The notes under the pieces were generated by a model that made no database searches, was not told the origin of the DNA, and saw only the letters and a program-made list of their open reading frames with translations. Both the position numbers and the translations under genes were made by a program. From NCBI GenBank assembly GCA_937871165.1, contig CALMXK010000093.1, forward strand, positions 1 to 51,011: a DNA stretch of 51,011 bases, read 5' to 3'. Source of the DNA: an uncultured Actinomycetes bacterium (GTDB lineage: Bacteria; Actinomycetota; Thermoleophilia; Miltoncostaeales; Miltoncostaeaceae). Shown piece after piece: positions 23,616 through 32,011 of the stretch; position 1 is the stretch's first letter, and each line of letters begins with the position of its first letter.

Positions 23616-24998
23616 TCACCGCCCAGCGCGATCGTCTGCGATCGCACGCATCGCCGCAGTGTCCACGATCTTGACGCGCGGACGGCCCTGCGTGGCCCCT
23701 GCCGCCCGCTCGGCCGCATCGATTGCAAGCCACCCGTCCCAGCCGATCGGTGTGACACGCGATCGGATGAGCGCATCGATGACCTCCGCACCCGGCTCGG
23801 GTGCGGAGGCAAGCGCTCCGCCGTCCAGGTCGCCAAGGAGCGCCTCGACGCTCTCGCCCGCGTCGGCCTTGTTGGTGCCGATCACTCCTTGCGGGCCGCG
23901 TTTGATCCACCCGGCCACGTAGACGCCGCCAAGCGGGGCGCCATCGGGGGACTCCAACACCCGACCGTGGTCGTTCGGAATCGTGCCCCGACGCTCATCG
24001 AACGGCAGCCCCGGCACCGGGGCGCCCAGGTAGCCGACCGCACGAAGGACCAGTCCCGCCGGGATCTGGTCGGTCTGGTCGGTTGCGACCGCACGAAGGG
24101 TCCCAGTGCCATCGGCGACGAGTGCGTTTGCGACGGTGTCGACCGCCTCCACGCGCTGCGACCCGGCGATGGCGCTCGGCGAGGTCAAAAAGCGCAGGGT
24201 GATGACACGGTCCCCGGCCGTTGGTGTGCGCCCTGCCACCTGGGCGAGCGCATCGAGAACGCGGCGTGCGTCCTCGTCGTCGCCCACACGATCGCTCGCG
24301 GCCGCAAGGTCGGCAGGATCGACAACCAGCGTCACCCCGTCGAGCTCGCCGAGCTCACGCAATTCCTTGGATGTGAACGCCGCCTGCGCCGGGCCGCGCC
24401 GTCCAAGCATCGTGACGGTCCGCACCGCGCTTTGCCGAAGCGCCGCAAGGGCGTGGTCGGCAATGTCGGTGGTGGCGAGCACGTCCGGGTCGGTGACGAG
24501 GATGCGTGCCACGTCCACGGCGACATTGCCGTTTCCGACGACGACGACGTCGCTCACCGACAGGTCGACCTCGAGGCCGACGGCGTCGGGGTGGCCGTTG
24601 TACCAGGCCACGAAATGGGTTGCCGACAGGCTGCCCGCGAGATCCTCGCCGGGGATCCCCATGGCACGGTCATTCGGCGCGCCGACCGACACGAGCACCG
24701 CGTCGTAGTGGTGGCGCAACTCGTCGATCGACACGTCGCGGCCAAGCTCGACCGCACCGTAGTAGCGAAATCCCGGCTGTGCGGCGATGCGCTCATAGAT
24801 CTTGGTGACCGACTTGATCTTTTGGTGATCCGGCGCGACACCGCCGCGCACGAGCCCATACGGGGTCGCAAGGCGGTCGTACATATCGATCTCGGCACCC
24901 TCGGGTGCGCGCTTTTGCAGGTGCTCCGCCGCGTAGAACCCCGCAGGTCCCGCTCCGACAATCGCCACGCGCAGTGGTCGTCCAAACATCCCGCTCAA
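23616..24998 (-). CDS. fprA: Ferredoxin/adrenodoxin-NADP+ reductase (FprA type)
   Basis: A 460-residue FAD enzyme of the adrenodoxin-reductase/FprA family that moves electrons between NADPH and ferredoxin. It shows VAIVGAGPAGFYAAEHL (FAD), TPYGLVRGGVAPDH (family signature), VVVVGNGNVAVDVAR (NADP) and GWIKRGPQGVIGTNKADA. The TTG at 24998 would overlap the cofE stop (TTGA), as at other junctions here; the ATG at 24989 is the alternative. It is the last gene of the cofD-cofC-cofE operon. It could supply electrons to a ferredoxin used with F420 or radical SAM chemistry, but no ferredoxin gene is seen in the window. Confidence 0.93.
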   Translation of the reverse strand: MSGMFGRPLRVAIVGAGPAGFYAAEHLQKRAPEGAEIDMYDRLATPYGLVRGGVAPDHQKIKSVTKIYERIAAQPGFRYYGAVELGRDVSIDELRHHYDAVLVSVGAPNDRAMGIPGEDLAGSLSATHFVAWYNGHPDAVGLEVDLSVSDVVVVGNGNVAVDVARILVTDPDVLATTDIADHALAALRQSAVRTVTMLGRRGPAQAAFTSKELRELGELDGVTLVVDPADLAAASDRVGDDEDARRVLDALAQVAGRTPTAGDRVITLRFLTSPSAIAGSQRVEAVDTVANALVADGTGTLRAVATDQTDQIPAGLVLRAVGYLGAPVPGLPFDERRGTIPNDHGRVLESPDGAPLGGVYVAGWIKRGPQGVIGTNKADAGESVEALLGDLDGGALASAPEPGAEVIDALIRSRVTPIGWDGWLAIDAAERAAGATQGRPRVKIVDTAAMRAIADDRAGR

Positions 24999-25750
24999 CC
25001 CTTTCCCGCCTCTGTACGAAACAGATCGTGTTCTTCGGCGCGCACGAGGTCGTCGACCGTGCCCGGCGCCGGTTGGGTGTCAACCCCGCGAACAAGCACC
25101 ACCGGGTACCCGCCGCCTTTGTCCATCAAGATTCCCGCGGCCGCTGCGAGTTCGTCGCCAAGGGCCTGTTCAGTGGCCACCAGCATCCGCCCCTCACGGT
25201 CAAAGCCGCCGCGGTGATCCACGACGGCGTCAAACCCGGCGATACCGATCGCCACATTAATGATCGCCTTGCGAAACGCCCGGCCATGGGTGTCGGTGAT
25301 GACGACCCCCACACGTCCGCCGACCGCCGCCGAGAGCGCCGTCTGGATGTGTCGGGCACTTCGATCCGCGTCGAGGGGCAGCAACACCACATGGCCATGG
25401 GGCACGTTCGACGCGTCGATGCCGGCGTTCGCGCAGATGAAGCCCTGATGGGTCTCACACACGAGCAGACTCCCTCGCCTGCGCACGATCTTGCGTGACT
25501 CGCGAAGGATGAGCTCAAGCAGTCGCGGATCTTTGGTGTTGGTCTGTGCAAGCTCGAGCGCCTCGGGGCCGGGGGTGACATCGGCCAGGGCGACCATCCT
25601 CCCCTCCGCCTTGCTCACGATCTTGTGGGCCACGCAGACGATGTCCCCGGGGGCGAGCGCATGCTCGCGCGCCCGTGCGGCGAGGAGGCCCGGCAGGTCC
25701 ATCCCCGGAGTGATCTCCGGGATCCCCTCGATCGCCGTGAGTTGGATCAT
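24995..25750 (-). CDS. cofE: F420-0:gamma-glutamyl ligase
   Basis: A 251-residue GTP-dependent ligase that adds gamma-linked glutamates to F420-0. Recognisable segments are GDIVCVAHKIVSKAEGR, the nearby RLLELILRES, ICANAGIDASNVP, VGVVITDTHGRAFRKAIINVAIGIAG and DRGGxD-like DHRGGFDREGRMLVATE. It is the single-domain form: the FMN-binding nitroreductase-type domain found at the C-terminus of actinobacterial FbiB is absent. The ATG at 25750 overlaps the cofC stop (ATGA) and the stop overlaps fprA. It probably acts in the cytoplasm as part of the F420 operon. Confidence 0.95.
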   Translation of the reverse strand: MIQLTAIEGIPEITPGMDLPGLLAARAREHALAPGDIVCVAHKIVSKAEGRMVALADVTPGPEALELAQTNTKDPRLLELILRESRKIVRRRGSLLVCETHQGFICANAGIDASNVPHGHVVLLPLDADRSARHIQTALSAAVGGRVGVVITDTHGRAFRKAIINVAIGIAGFDAVVDHRGGFDREGRMLVATEQALGDELAAAAGILMDKGGGYPVVLVRGVDTQPAPGTVDDLVRAEEHDLFRTEAGKG

Positions 25751-26403
25751 CGCGAGCCCGCCGCCCCGCTCATCACATCGGCGATCCCAAGCGAATGGCA
25801 CACCTGGGTGGTTGCGCACTCGTGGCCGCTGCGAAGAAGCGCGGCCAGGTCGTCGGGGGTGTCGATGTCGCGCCCAAGTCCCCCCACCGGCAGCGCCACC
25901 GCGTGGATGTCCTGTTCGGCCGCACGTTGCAGGTGCGCGGCAAGCGATCCGGCGCCGAAGTGGGTGGTGATGGCGCGTGCCGGACGAAGAAAGAGTGCGT
26001 TCGTGCCCGTTCCGTCGGCCGACATCGCACACGCGATTCCCGGCCCCGGGCCGAGCGCCACACTCACCGCGTGAAGGTCCGCGCTGGTGGCAAGGGGCAG
26101 ATCTCCCATCACCACAAGAATGTCCGGGGACGCCGATGCGGCGATGCCACGCTCCACGGCCACGTCGATGCCCTGCGCCGGGGAGGCGTCGGCCACCACC
26201 TGCGCGCCGAGCTTTCGGGCGATTGTCTCAACCTGCGGGTCGGCGCTCACCACGATGACCGTGTCGCTGAATCCCACACCCGCGCGGATCACATCGGTGA
26301 GCATCGCCACCTGGACCGAAAGGCGCTGTGGGGGGCTCAACAGACCCGACAGCCGCGACAACGCAAGGTGCAGGGGCTTTGCGGGGATGACGACCGGCGT
26401 CAC
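25747..26403 (-). CDS. cofC: 2-phospho-L-lactate / PEP guanylyltransferase
   Basis: A 218-residue nucleotidyltransferase of the CofC/FbiD family that activates 2-phospholactate or phosphoenolpyruvate with GTP for F420 assembly. It begins with VIPAKPLHLALSRLSGLLSP (the nucleotide-binding start) and carries VVMGDLPLAT, ALFLRPARAITTHFGAGSLA and the C-terminal DIDTPDDLAAL. The GTG overlaps the cofD stop (GTGA). Whether it uses phospholactate, as in archaea, or PEP, as in mycobacteria, cannot be told by reading; use of PEP would demand a dehydro-F420 reductase. Confidence 0.92.
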   Translation of the reverse strand: MTPVVIPAKPLHLALSRLSGLLSPPQRLSVQVAMLTDVIRAGVGFSDTVIVVSADPQVETIARKLGAQVVADASPAQGIDVAVERGIAASASPDILVVMGDLPLATSADLHAVSVALGPGPGIACAMSADGTGTNALFLRPARAITTHFGAGSLAAHLQRAAEQDIHAVALPVGGLGRDIDTPDDLAALLRSGHECATTQVCHSLGIADVMSGAAGSR

Positions 26404-27326
26404 GCCATCGCCTCAAGTGCCTCGCGGGCCAGTCGTGCGCGTTCGACGCGATTTGGCATCAGGATGTCGGTGACCACCGGACGAAGCCCCTGTGCTGTCA
26501 CCTGATCGAGCGTGGCCTGATCCTCACTCGTGTGGACCATGAACGCGCTTGCGACGTCGCTGTAGAGCTTCGCCATGACCACCGGCGAGCATTCGTCGAC
26601 ACCGACACCTGCAAGAAAGCGATCGGCCGGACCCTCGACCGGCCGTGTGCCGATGATCGGGCTCACCGCAATCGTGCGATCGCGCCGTGCCGCGACCGCC
26701 GCGCGCACACCGGGCACCTGCAGGATCGTCCCGATGGACACCACCGGACTTGATGGGGCGATGACGATCGTCTGCGCCGCTTCGATGGCGTCGATCAGGC
26801 CGGGCGGCGCCGTCGCATGCTCGATGCCCTCCAGGGTGATTTCGCTGATCGTCTCGCGTGCCCCGTCGCGCACCAGGTACTCCTGAAACGCCTTCGGTCC
26901 GGTGGGGGTCACGATCCGCGTGCGCACCGGCTCCTCGCACATGGGAAGCACCGTTGCGAGCACACCGAGACGCTGTGCGATGTCGGCGACCGCCTGCGAC
27001 AGCGCCATCCCTTCGGAAAGACACATGGTGCGGTGCATGTGCGTCGCAAGGTCGCGGTCACCGATGCCAAACCACGCCTCGCGCCCATAGGTGGCAAGCC
27101 CCTCGAGGCAGCGGAAGGTGTCTGCGGTGTAGCCCCAGCCGCGTTCGTCGACCACGCCTGCGAGCGTGTACATGCAGATGTCGAGGTCCGGACAGACCCG
27201 CAGGCCGTAGAAGTCGCCGTCGTCGCCGGTGTTGACGACCGCCGTCAGATTCGCCTGGCCCACAACCTGCGCCAGGCCGTCGACCATCTTGGCCCCACCG
27301 GTACCCCCGGAGAGACAAACGATCAC
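26400..27326 (-). CDS. cofD: 2-phospho-L-lactate transferase (F420 synthesis)
   Basis: A 308-residue transferase of the CofD/FbiA family, which joins the activated phospholactyl or phosphoenolpyruvyl group to FO, giving F420-0 or its dehydro form. It has the N-terminal CLSGGTGGAKMVDGL, then VNTGDDGDFYGLRVCPDLD and YTLAGVVDERGWGY, and IVIAPSSPVVSIGTIL in the C-terminal half. It opens the operon cofD-cofC-cofE-fprA, with all junctions overlapping by 4 bp. The GTG at 27326 is used. A possible -10 box lies about 43 nt upstream, separating it from the TRAP genes. Confidence 0.95.
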   Translation of the reverse strand: MIVCLSGGTGGAKMVDGLAQVVGQANLTAVVNTGDDGDFYGLRVCPDLDICMYTLAGVVDERGWGYTADTFRCLEGLATYGREAWFGIGDRDLATHMHRTMCLSEGMALSQAVADIAQRLGVLATVLPMCEEPVRTRIVTPTGPKAFQEYLVRDGARETISEITLEGIEHATAPPGLIDAIEAAQTIVIAPSSPVVSIGTILQVPGVRAAVAARRDRTIAVSPIIGTRPVEGPADRFLAGVGVDECSPVVMAKLYSDVASAFMVHTSEDQATLDQVTAQGLRPVVTDILMPNRVERARLAREALEAMA

Positions 27327-27368
27327 GAACGGTCAGTGGGTCGAAACGTCAACATGGCGCGGCCGCGG

Positions 27369-27374
27369 ATCGTA
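27369..27374 (-). promoter_or_regulatory. Putative -10 box of the cofD operon
   Basis: TACGAT on the minus strand lies 42 nt upstream of the cofD start, in the 70-bp gap after the TRAP permease stop. No clear -35 box or terminator is seen, so read-through from the TRAP operon is also possible. Confidence 0.4.
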
Positions 27375-27396
27375 GCATCGGCCGTTTTGCCCCTGC

Positions 27397-29454
27397 CTAT
27401 GCGATCTCCTTCGATTGGCCCCGTTTGGTGACGACCACCGCCGCCACCACCGCCACGCCAAGCAGCCCGAGCAGCACCTTGCCGGCAAACGCCTGGTGGT
27501 GGACAAGCACGAGAACCACGTTCGACGGCAGATATGTGACCAGGGCGAGTACCAGAAGGCTGACACCGAGCCACGGCAAGATCATGATCGACAGACGTTC
27601 GATCGGCACCTTGGAGATGCTCGACACCAAAAACAGCACGAGCCCGATGGGCGGGTGAATCAAGGCAAGGACCAGGTTGAACACGACGATCAGGCCAAAG
27701 TGCGTGGGGTCGATGCCAAATTGATCGGCGATCGGCGCAAGAAATGGCGCGAAGATGAACAGTGCAGGCAGTGGCTCCACAAAGATGCCGACAAGCAGCA
27801 GCAGCACATTGACCACCAGCAGGAACAGGTACTTGTCGTCGGTGAGGCCAAGCAGGAACGACTGCAGCGAGGAGCCGAACCCGTTGACCTGCAACACCTT
27901 GGCGAGAATGGCCGAGTCGCCGACGAGCAACATCACGATGCCGGTTTCGATGCCGGCGAAGGTCAGGATCCGCGGCAGATCGCGCACCGAGACCGATCCG
28001 TACCAGAACATGGCAAGCAACAGGGCCACGACGAGGGCCGCCGCACCGGACTCCGACGGGGTGAAGACCCCCTTCAAAATGCCCCCGACGATGATGAACG
28101 GCACAGCGATCACCGGCAGTGCCTGCCACCCGGTTCGCGTGACCGTCGCCATCCCTGCGAATGGACGCCGCTGGAAGAACCCGAGGCGGCGCACGACCAG
28201 GTAGACCGTGGCCGCCTGGAACACCAGCAGCAGCATCTCCGCCAGGATTCCCGACAACAACAGGTCACCGATGCTGACGTTCGCAACGAGGACGCCGTAG
28301 GCGATGAACATCACCGAAATCGGCCCGATCGGTCCTTTGATCGATGCCCCGGCGACCACCGCCGCCGCAACGTCCTTCGGATATCCCTCCTTCTCCATCG
28401 CCGGGACCAGCAGTGGCGTCATGATCGCCGCGTCGGCCTGCGCGGAGCCCGAGATGCCCGACACGAACGCCGACGTGACCTGACACACATAGGCCATGCC
28501 GCCGCGCAGATGCCCGACGCATGCGGCGGCGAACGTGATCAACCGGTGGCTCATGCCGCTGGCGTTCATCAGCTCGGCGACGATGAGAAACATCAACACC
28601 ACGATCAGCTCGCTGTAGCCGCCAAGGCCCATCGTCGACTGCGTGGTGCGGAAGGGAAACAGCACGTCGGGGCTCGGATAGAAGGTGAGTCCCGCAATGC
28701 CGCGCACCGAGACGATCCCGACGATCGAAAGCATGAAGATGATCGGGTTGCCGGCAAGCGTCAGGGCCACAAACAACACCCCGAGTCCGATCAGCGCGGA
28801 CGCACCGGTGGCGAGCACCCCCCAAATCATCAGCCAGACGACAACCGCGATGGCGGCCCCGGCCAGTGCGCCGGTGAGTCCCTGCCGCATCCCGGCCGCG
28901 CCGCGCTCGCGGATCGCCACCACGGCTGCGGCGGCCTTCGCGAGGTAGTGCACCGAGATGAAGATGTACCCGATGGTCATGGAGACGACCCCGTAAAATT
29001 GCGGGATCCGCAGCAGACTCGTGGTTCCCACAAGGGTCTCCCGGGCCACGGCGTAGCGCACCGAGTGCCACACGCAGTAGGCAAGCAGGATTGCCAAGGA
29101 CACGTTCGAGAAGGTGCGTACACCGGAGCGCCACCACTGTGGCCCGCGGTCGCGAAGGAATGTGATCGTGGTCACCTCGCCAAGGCGCACCGCCAGCGAC
29201 ACGCCGAGCCAAATCACCCACAGAAAGGCGTAGGAGGCGATCTCGTCGACGCCGCTGAACGAGAAGTCCAGCACGTAGCGGGTGAACACGGTGATCGCCA
29301 CAACGCCTGAACACACGAGCACCGCACCGATCAACATGACGCGTGTGATGGCCGCAAGCGTCTGCGACAGGTGCGACAGCCACAGCGCGACCCGCTCATC
29401 GAGGCGCGACGACGACGTTCGCTCACTCACCGGGTATCCGTGCGCCTGGTCCAC
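27397..29454 (-). CDS. dctM: TRAP transporter fused permease (DctQ-DctM)
   Basis: A 685-residue integral membrane protein in which the small (DctQ) and large (DctM) TRAP permease subunits are fused. Residues about 35-190 carry the four-helix DctQ part (FTRYVLDFSFSGVDEIASY, LWVIWLGVSLAVRLGEVTTI). From about residue 205 the DctM part follows, with GISGSAQADAAIMTPLLVPAM, GASIKGPIGPISVMFIAYG and EPLPALFIFAPFLAPIADQFG. TRAP systems import carboxylates or sialic-acid-like anions with sodium. The gene follows dctP after a 63-bp gap that holds a strong hairpin. The GTG at 29454 lacks a good ribosome site; a GTG at 29430 is an alternative. Confidence 0.92.
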   Translation of the reverse strand: MDQAHGYPVSERTSSSRLDERVALWLSHLSQTLAAITRVMLIGAVLVCSGVVAITVFTRYVLDFSFSGVDEIASYAFLWVIWLGVSLAVRLGEVTTITFLRDRGPQWWRSGVRTFSNVSLAILLAYCVWHSVRYAVARETLVGTTSLLRIPQFYGVVSMTIGYIFISVHYLAKAAAAVVAIRERGAAGMRQGLTGALAGAAIAVVVWLMIWGVLATGASALIGLGVLFVALTLAGNPIIFMLSIVGIVSVRGIAGLTFYPSPDVLFPFRTTQSTMGLGGYSELIVVLMFLIVAELMNASGMSHRLITFAAACVGHLRGGMAYVCQVTSAFVSGISGSAQADAAIMTPLLVPAMEKEGYPKDVAAAVVAGASIKGPIGPISVMFIAYGVLVANVSIGDLLLSGILAEMLLLVFQAATVYLVVRRLGFFQRRPFAGMATVTRTGWQALPVIAVPFIIVGGILKGVFTPSESGAAALVVALLLAMFWYGSVSVRDLPRILTFAGIETGIVMLLVGDSAILAKVLQVNGFGSSLQSFLLGLTDDKYLFLLVVNVLLLLVGIFVEPLPALFIFAPFLAPIADQFGIDPTHFGLIVVFNLVLALIHPPIGLVLFLVSSISKVPIERLSIMILPWLGVSLLVLALVTYLPSNVVLVLVHHQAFAGKVLLGLLGVAVVAAVVVTKRGQSKEIA

Positions 29455-29466
29455 GACACGATGCTG

Positions 29467-29507
29467 TCAGGTGGCCGGGGCCAAATCTTGGGCCCCGGCC
29501 ACGCTGA
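29467..29507 (-). promoter_or_regulatory. Intercistronic stem-loop between dctP and dctQM
   Basis: GTGGCCGGGGCC (29471-29482) pairs perfectly with GGCCCCGGCCAC (29491-29502), and the stem extends by four more pairs past one bulged base. No T-run follows on the minus strand. It probably protects dctP mRNA or partly stops transcription, giving more binding protein than permease. Confidence 0.75.
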
Positions 29508-29517
29508 CACGATCAGA

Positions 29518-30630
29518 TCAGGAGGTCTTGCATCCAGCCGGAAGCGCAGGTGGGGCCGCAGGCGGTCCCATCGATGCCTTCAGGTCCTGGATCTGCTTCA
29601 GGAAGTCCTTGGTGTCGGCGTTTGCCGCAAGTTCATCCATCGCAGGTTGGGCCTTCTTTGCAAGTGCCGCACGGTTGGCCTCACCGGCACTGGCGAACGT
29701 CATGCCGGCATCACACAGCACCTGCACGAAGTTCGTCGCATCCGGAGCCGGGTTCGTGAACACCTGGATCGAGTTGCCGGCAAGGTTCTTGCCCGCGTCG
29801 GTCAAAATCGTCTGCTGATCGGCAGACAGCTTGTCCCACTGGTCCTTGTTGATGACCACGGCGGCCGGGAACGGCCACAGCGTCACGTCGGCGGTCACGA
29901 ACCTGGCCGCTTCGTTGAACTTCTGGGTCACGATCAGGCCGTAGTTGGCCTCAAGACCATCGATGGCGCCACTCTTGAGTCCCGGAAGCACGTCGGGAAG
30001 CGGCATCGGGGTCGGTGACGCACCGAGTGCCTTCAACGTGCTCACCATCACCTTGGATGAGGGTGCACGGAACTTCTTGCCGACAAAACTCGCCGGCGTG
30101 GTGAACGCTGCCGTGCGACCGACCGGCTTACGCAGTCCACCCTCCAGGATGCCGAGCCCGTGAAGGTTGATCGACGACGGACCGGCCGGGCTGTCGAGCA
30201 TGCCCTGTCCAATCTCCCCGCCGAGTACCTTCTCGGCCAGCGGATAGTTCGTGATCAAAAACGGCGCCTGCAGCGGCTGGAACACATTGACGCCCTTGCT
30301 GTCCCACACCGCTGTGGATACACCGGCCATCTCGATCGTTCCGCCCGACACGTCGTCGAGCAGTGTCACGTCGTTGCCACCGGAGGCCGCCGGCACCGGC
30401 GTGATCGTGATCTTGCCGCCAGACGCCGACGCAACCTCATCGGCGAACTTCTGGATGGCGATTCCATACGGATGCTGTGGCGTCGTCACATATCCAAGGC
30501 GCAGGGTCAGCCCACCGGCTGCCGCGCCCGTTGTACTTGCCTCGTCATCACTCGAGCCACATGCCGCGAGACCGACCGAAATCACGGCCGTTCCGGCAAG
30601 CGCGGCGAGCGTACGTCCGAACCCCTTCAT
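29518..30630 (-). CDS. dctP: TRAP transporter solute-binding lipoprotein (DctP type)
   Basis: A 370-residue extracellular binding protein of the DctP family. The signal peptide ends in a lipobox (GLAAC at about residues 18-22), so it is lipid-anchored in this monoderm-type setting. Family segments include LRLGYVTTPQHPYGIAIQKF, FVGKKFRAPSSKVMVSTLKA with the conserved Arg that binds the ligand carboxylate, and MPLPDVLPGLKSGAIDGLEA. The ATG at 30630 is preceded by AGGGGGG. It is expressed from a divergent promoter region shared with the acetoacetate-decarboxylase-like genes. The ligand is unknown, presumably an organic acid. Confidence 0.92.
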   Translation of the reverse strand: MKGFGRTLAALAGTAVISVGLAACGSSDDEASTTGAAAGGLTLRLGYVTTPQHPYGIAIQKFADEVASASGGKITITPVPAASGGNDVTLLDDVSGGTIEMAGVSTAVWDSKGVNVFQPLQAPFLITNYPLAEKVLGGEIGQGMLDSPAGPSSINLHGLGILEGGLRKPVGRTAAFTTPASFVGKKFRAPSSKVMVSTLKALGASPTPMPLPDVLPGLKSGAIDGLEANYGLIVTQKFNEAARFVTADVTLWPFPAAVVINKDQWDKLSADQQTILTDAGKNLAGNSIQVFTNPAPDATNFVQVLCDAGMTFASAGEANRAALAKKAQPAMDELAANADTKDFLKQIQDLKASMGPPAAPPALPAGCKTS

Positions 30631-30726
30631 GAACCCCCCTTTGTTCTTGAAGACCAACACGGTTGCTGTTCCAACCGTTGTTGCCGTGTGGGCCCGCACC
30701 GCCCGTCTGGGTCCACAGACCCGAAC

Positions 30727-30756
30727 ATTACACTCTGGTCACATAGAGGTTGTCAA
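30727..30756 (-). promoter_or_regulatory. Sigma70-type promoter of the TRAP operon
   Basis: On the minus strand TTGACA (30756-30751) is followed after 18 bp by TGTAAT (30732-30727). It lies about 95 bp before the dctP start. The whole region 30631-30967 (337 bp) between the divergent genes holds this promoter, the one at 30839, and no convincing gene. Confidence 0.65.
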
Positions 30757-30838
30757 CATCCGCACGAAGTCCTCTGGAGCACACTTCTCCCTGCAAACAG
30801 CCACTTTCGGCGCATTAAGATCCCATCAAGATCCCCCA

Positions 30839-30867
30839 TTGACGCACCGAGGTACGTGACATATGCT
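30839..30867 (+). promoter_or_regulatory. Sigma70-type promoter of the decarboxylase-like pair
   Basis: TTGACG (30839-30844) and TATGCT (30862-30867) are separated by 17 bp, the best consensus promoter in the window. The start would lie near 30874, leaving a leader of about 95 nt before the ATG at 30968. Confidence 0.7.
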
Positions 30868-30967
30868 GCAACTGCTGACGCAACCACGAGGGGTCGCCCG
30901 ATCCCAAGTGGGCTTGAGCGTGTTTTGTGTGCGCCACCCTTCCATCCTGAAAGGGGGAATGCCAGAT

Positions 30968-31990
30968 ATGGCAGATATGTTCGCCGTGACGCAGATCCCA
31001 GGTGCTGAGACGGGAGAAATCCCGCCCTCGCCGGTCGATCGTGACGAAAAGACAGCGTTTATCTACTCGCTCGTCGATCCGATCTGGGACATCGACACAC
31101 TTCCGCTGACCTACACCAACTCTCGTTGGTCGGCGTTTTTCTACCGGGCTGACGAGAAGGCCCTCCGTCGTGTGGTCCCTGACTGCATGGACATCGAGGA
31201 CGACATCGTCGAGTTCTGGTACGTGGATCACAACCACACCATGCTCGGCCCGTACGGTGAGTGGGGCGCAACCGTTGCTGCTAGCCACAAGGCAGGCGAC
31301 GGCAAGACCTACTACGCCGGTTACTACCCGTACATGTACCTGACCCAGGACGCCGCGATCGACGCCGGTCGTGTGCTTGGTTTCCCGAAGAAGGAAGCCT
31401 TCATCCGCGTGCTTGAGCACGGTGGAGCGCCTGACGACGGATACGGCTTGGACACCAAGCAGTACCAGTTCAATCACTTCTCGTTCCTCATGATTCGTAA
31501 CGGGTACGTGATGCACTCGGCAACGGGTAAGTACGACGACGCTGATCTTCCGGCAAAGCCGGCGTTCTACGGCAATACTGAGTACGGCCGTATGAACATG
31601 AAGGTCGTCACCGCTCCGGACCTGTCCACCTCCCGTTGGGAGCTGGTCTACCTTCCGTCGCTGGTCACCAAGGACCTCGCAACGGCAATGGGTCGTCCGG
31701 ACACCGAAGGTTCGCACCGCTTCCAGGTGAAGCCCGAGTCGATTCGCACCGCGAGCGCCGGCAACATCAACTGGTTCATGCAGGCGACCCCGTACGACAA
31801 CCTCGGTCACGAGCTTCCGCCCAAGGAGCTGCTCGGTCTCATGACCTTCAGCTTCGACCTCATCATTCCGGCCGGTCAGGTCCTTTGGACCGAGACCTAC
31901 AGCCGCGATGAGACCTGGGCCGGTGCGGCAAAGCCGTACCGTTTCGGACTCCGTCACCGCTTCCCGAAGCCTGTCGGCCTCGGCGCCTAA
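30968..31990 (+). CDS. Acetoacetate decarboxylase family protein, paralogue 1
   Basis: A 340-residue protein of the acetoacetate decarboxylase (ADC) superfamily. The Schiff-base lysine pair is Lys141-Lys142 in LGFPKKEAFI, matching the G-x-P-K-K motif of ADC. LPLTYTNSRWSAFFYR, VEFWYVDHNHTMLGPYGEWG and YYAGYYPYMYLTQDAA make up the barrel core. It is longer than typical ADC (about 250 residues). The ATG at 30968 has AAGGGGGA at 9 nt; upstream ATGs are too close to it. CGT arginine codons are frequent, unlike the CGC-rich neighbours, suggesting high expression. The true substrate may be a beta-keto acid other than acetoacetate. Confidence 0.85.
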   Translation: MADMFAVTQIPGAETGEIPPSPVDRDEKTAFIYSLVDPIWDIDTLPLTYTNSRWSAFFYRADEKALRRVVPDCMDIEDDIVEFWYVDHNHTMLGPYGEWGATVAASHKAGDGKTYYAGYYPYMYLTQDAAIDAGRVLGFPKKEAFIRVLEHGGAPDDGYGLDTKQYQFNHFSFLMIRNGYVMHSATGKYDDADLPAKPAFYGNTEYGRMNMKVVTAPDLSTSRWELVYLPSLVTKDLATAMGRPDTEGSHRFQVKPESIRTASAGNINWFMQATPYDNLGHELPPKELLGLMTFSFDLIIPAGQVLWTETYSRDETWAGAAKPYRFGLRHRFPKPVGLGA

Positions 31991-32011
31991 TTCGACTCAG
32001 AAAGGAGCATC

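Noticed and set aside
27415..29310. A 631-codon open frame on the plus strand, antisense to the TRAP permease
   Set aside because: It is rich in His, Asp, Arg and Gln without family motifs, and the opposite strand encodes a clear full-length membrane protein. It is a high-GC shadow frame.
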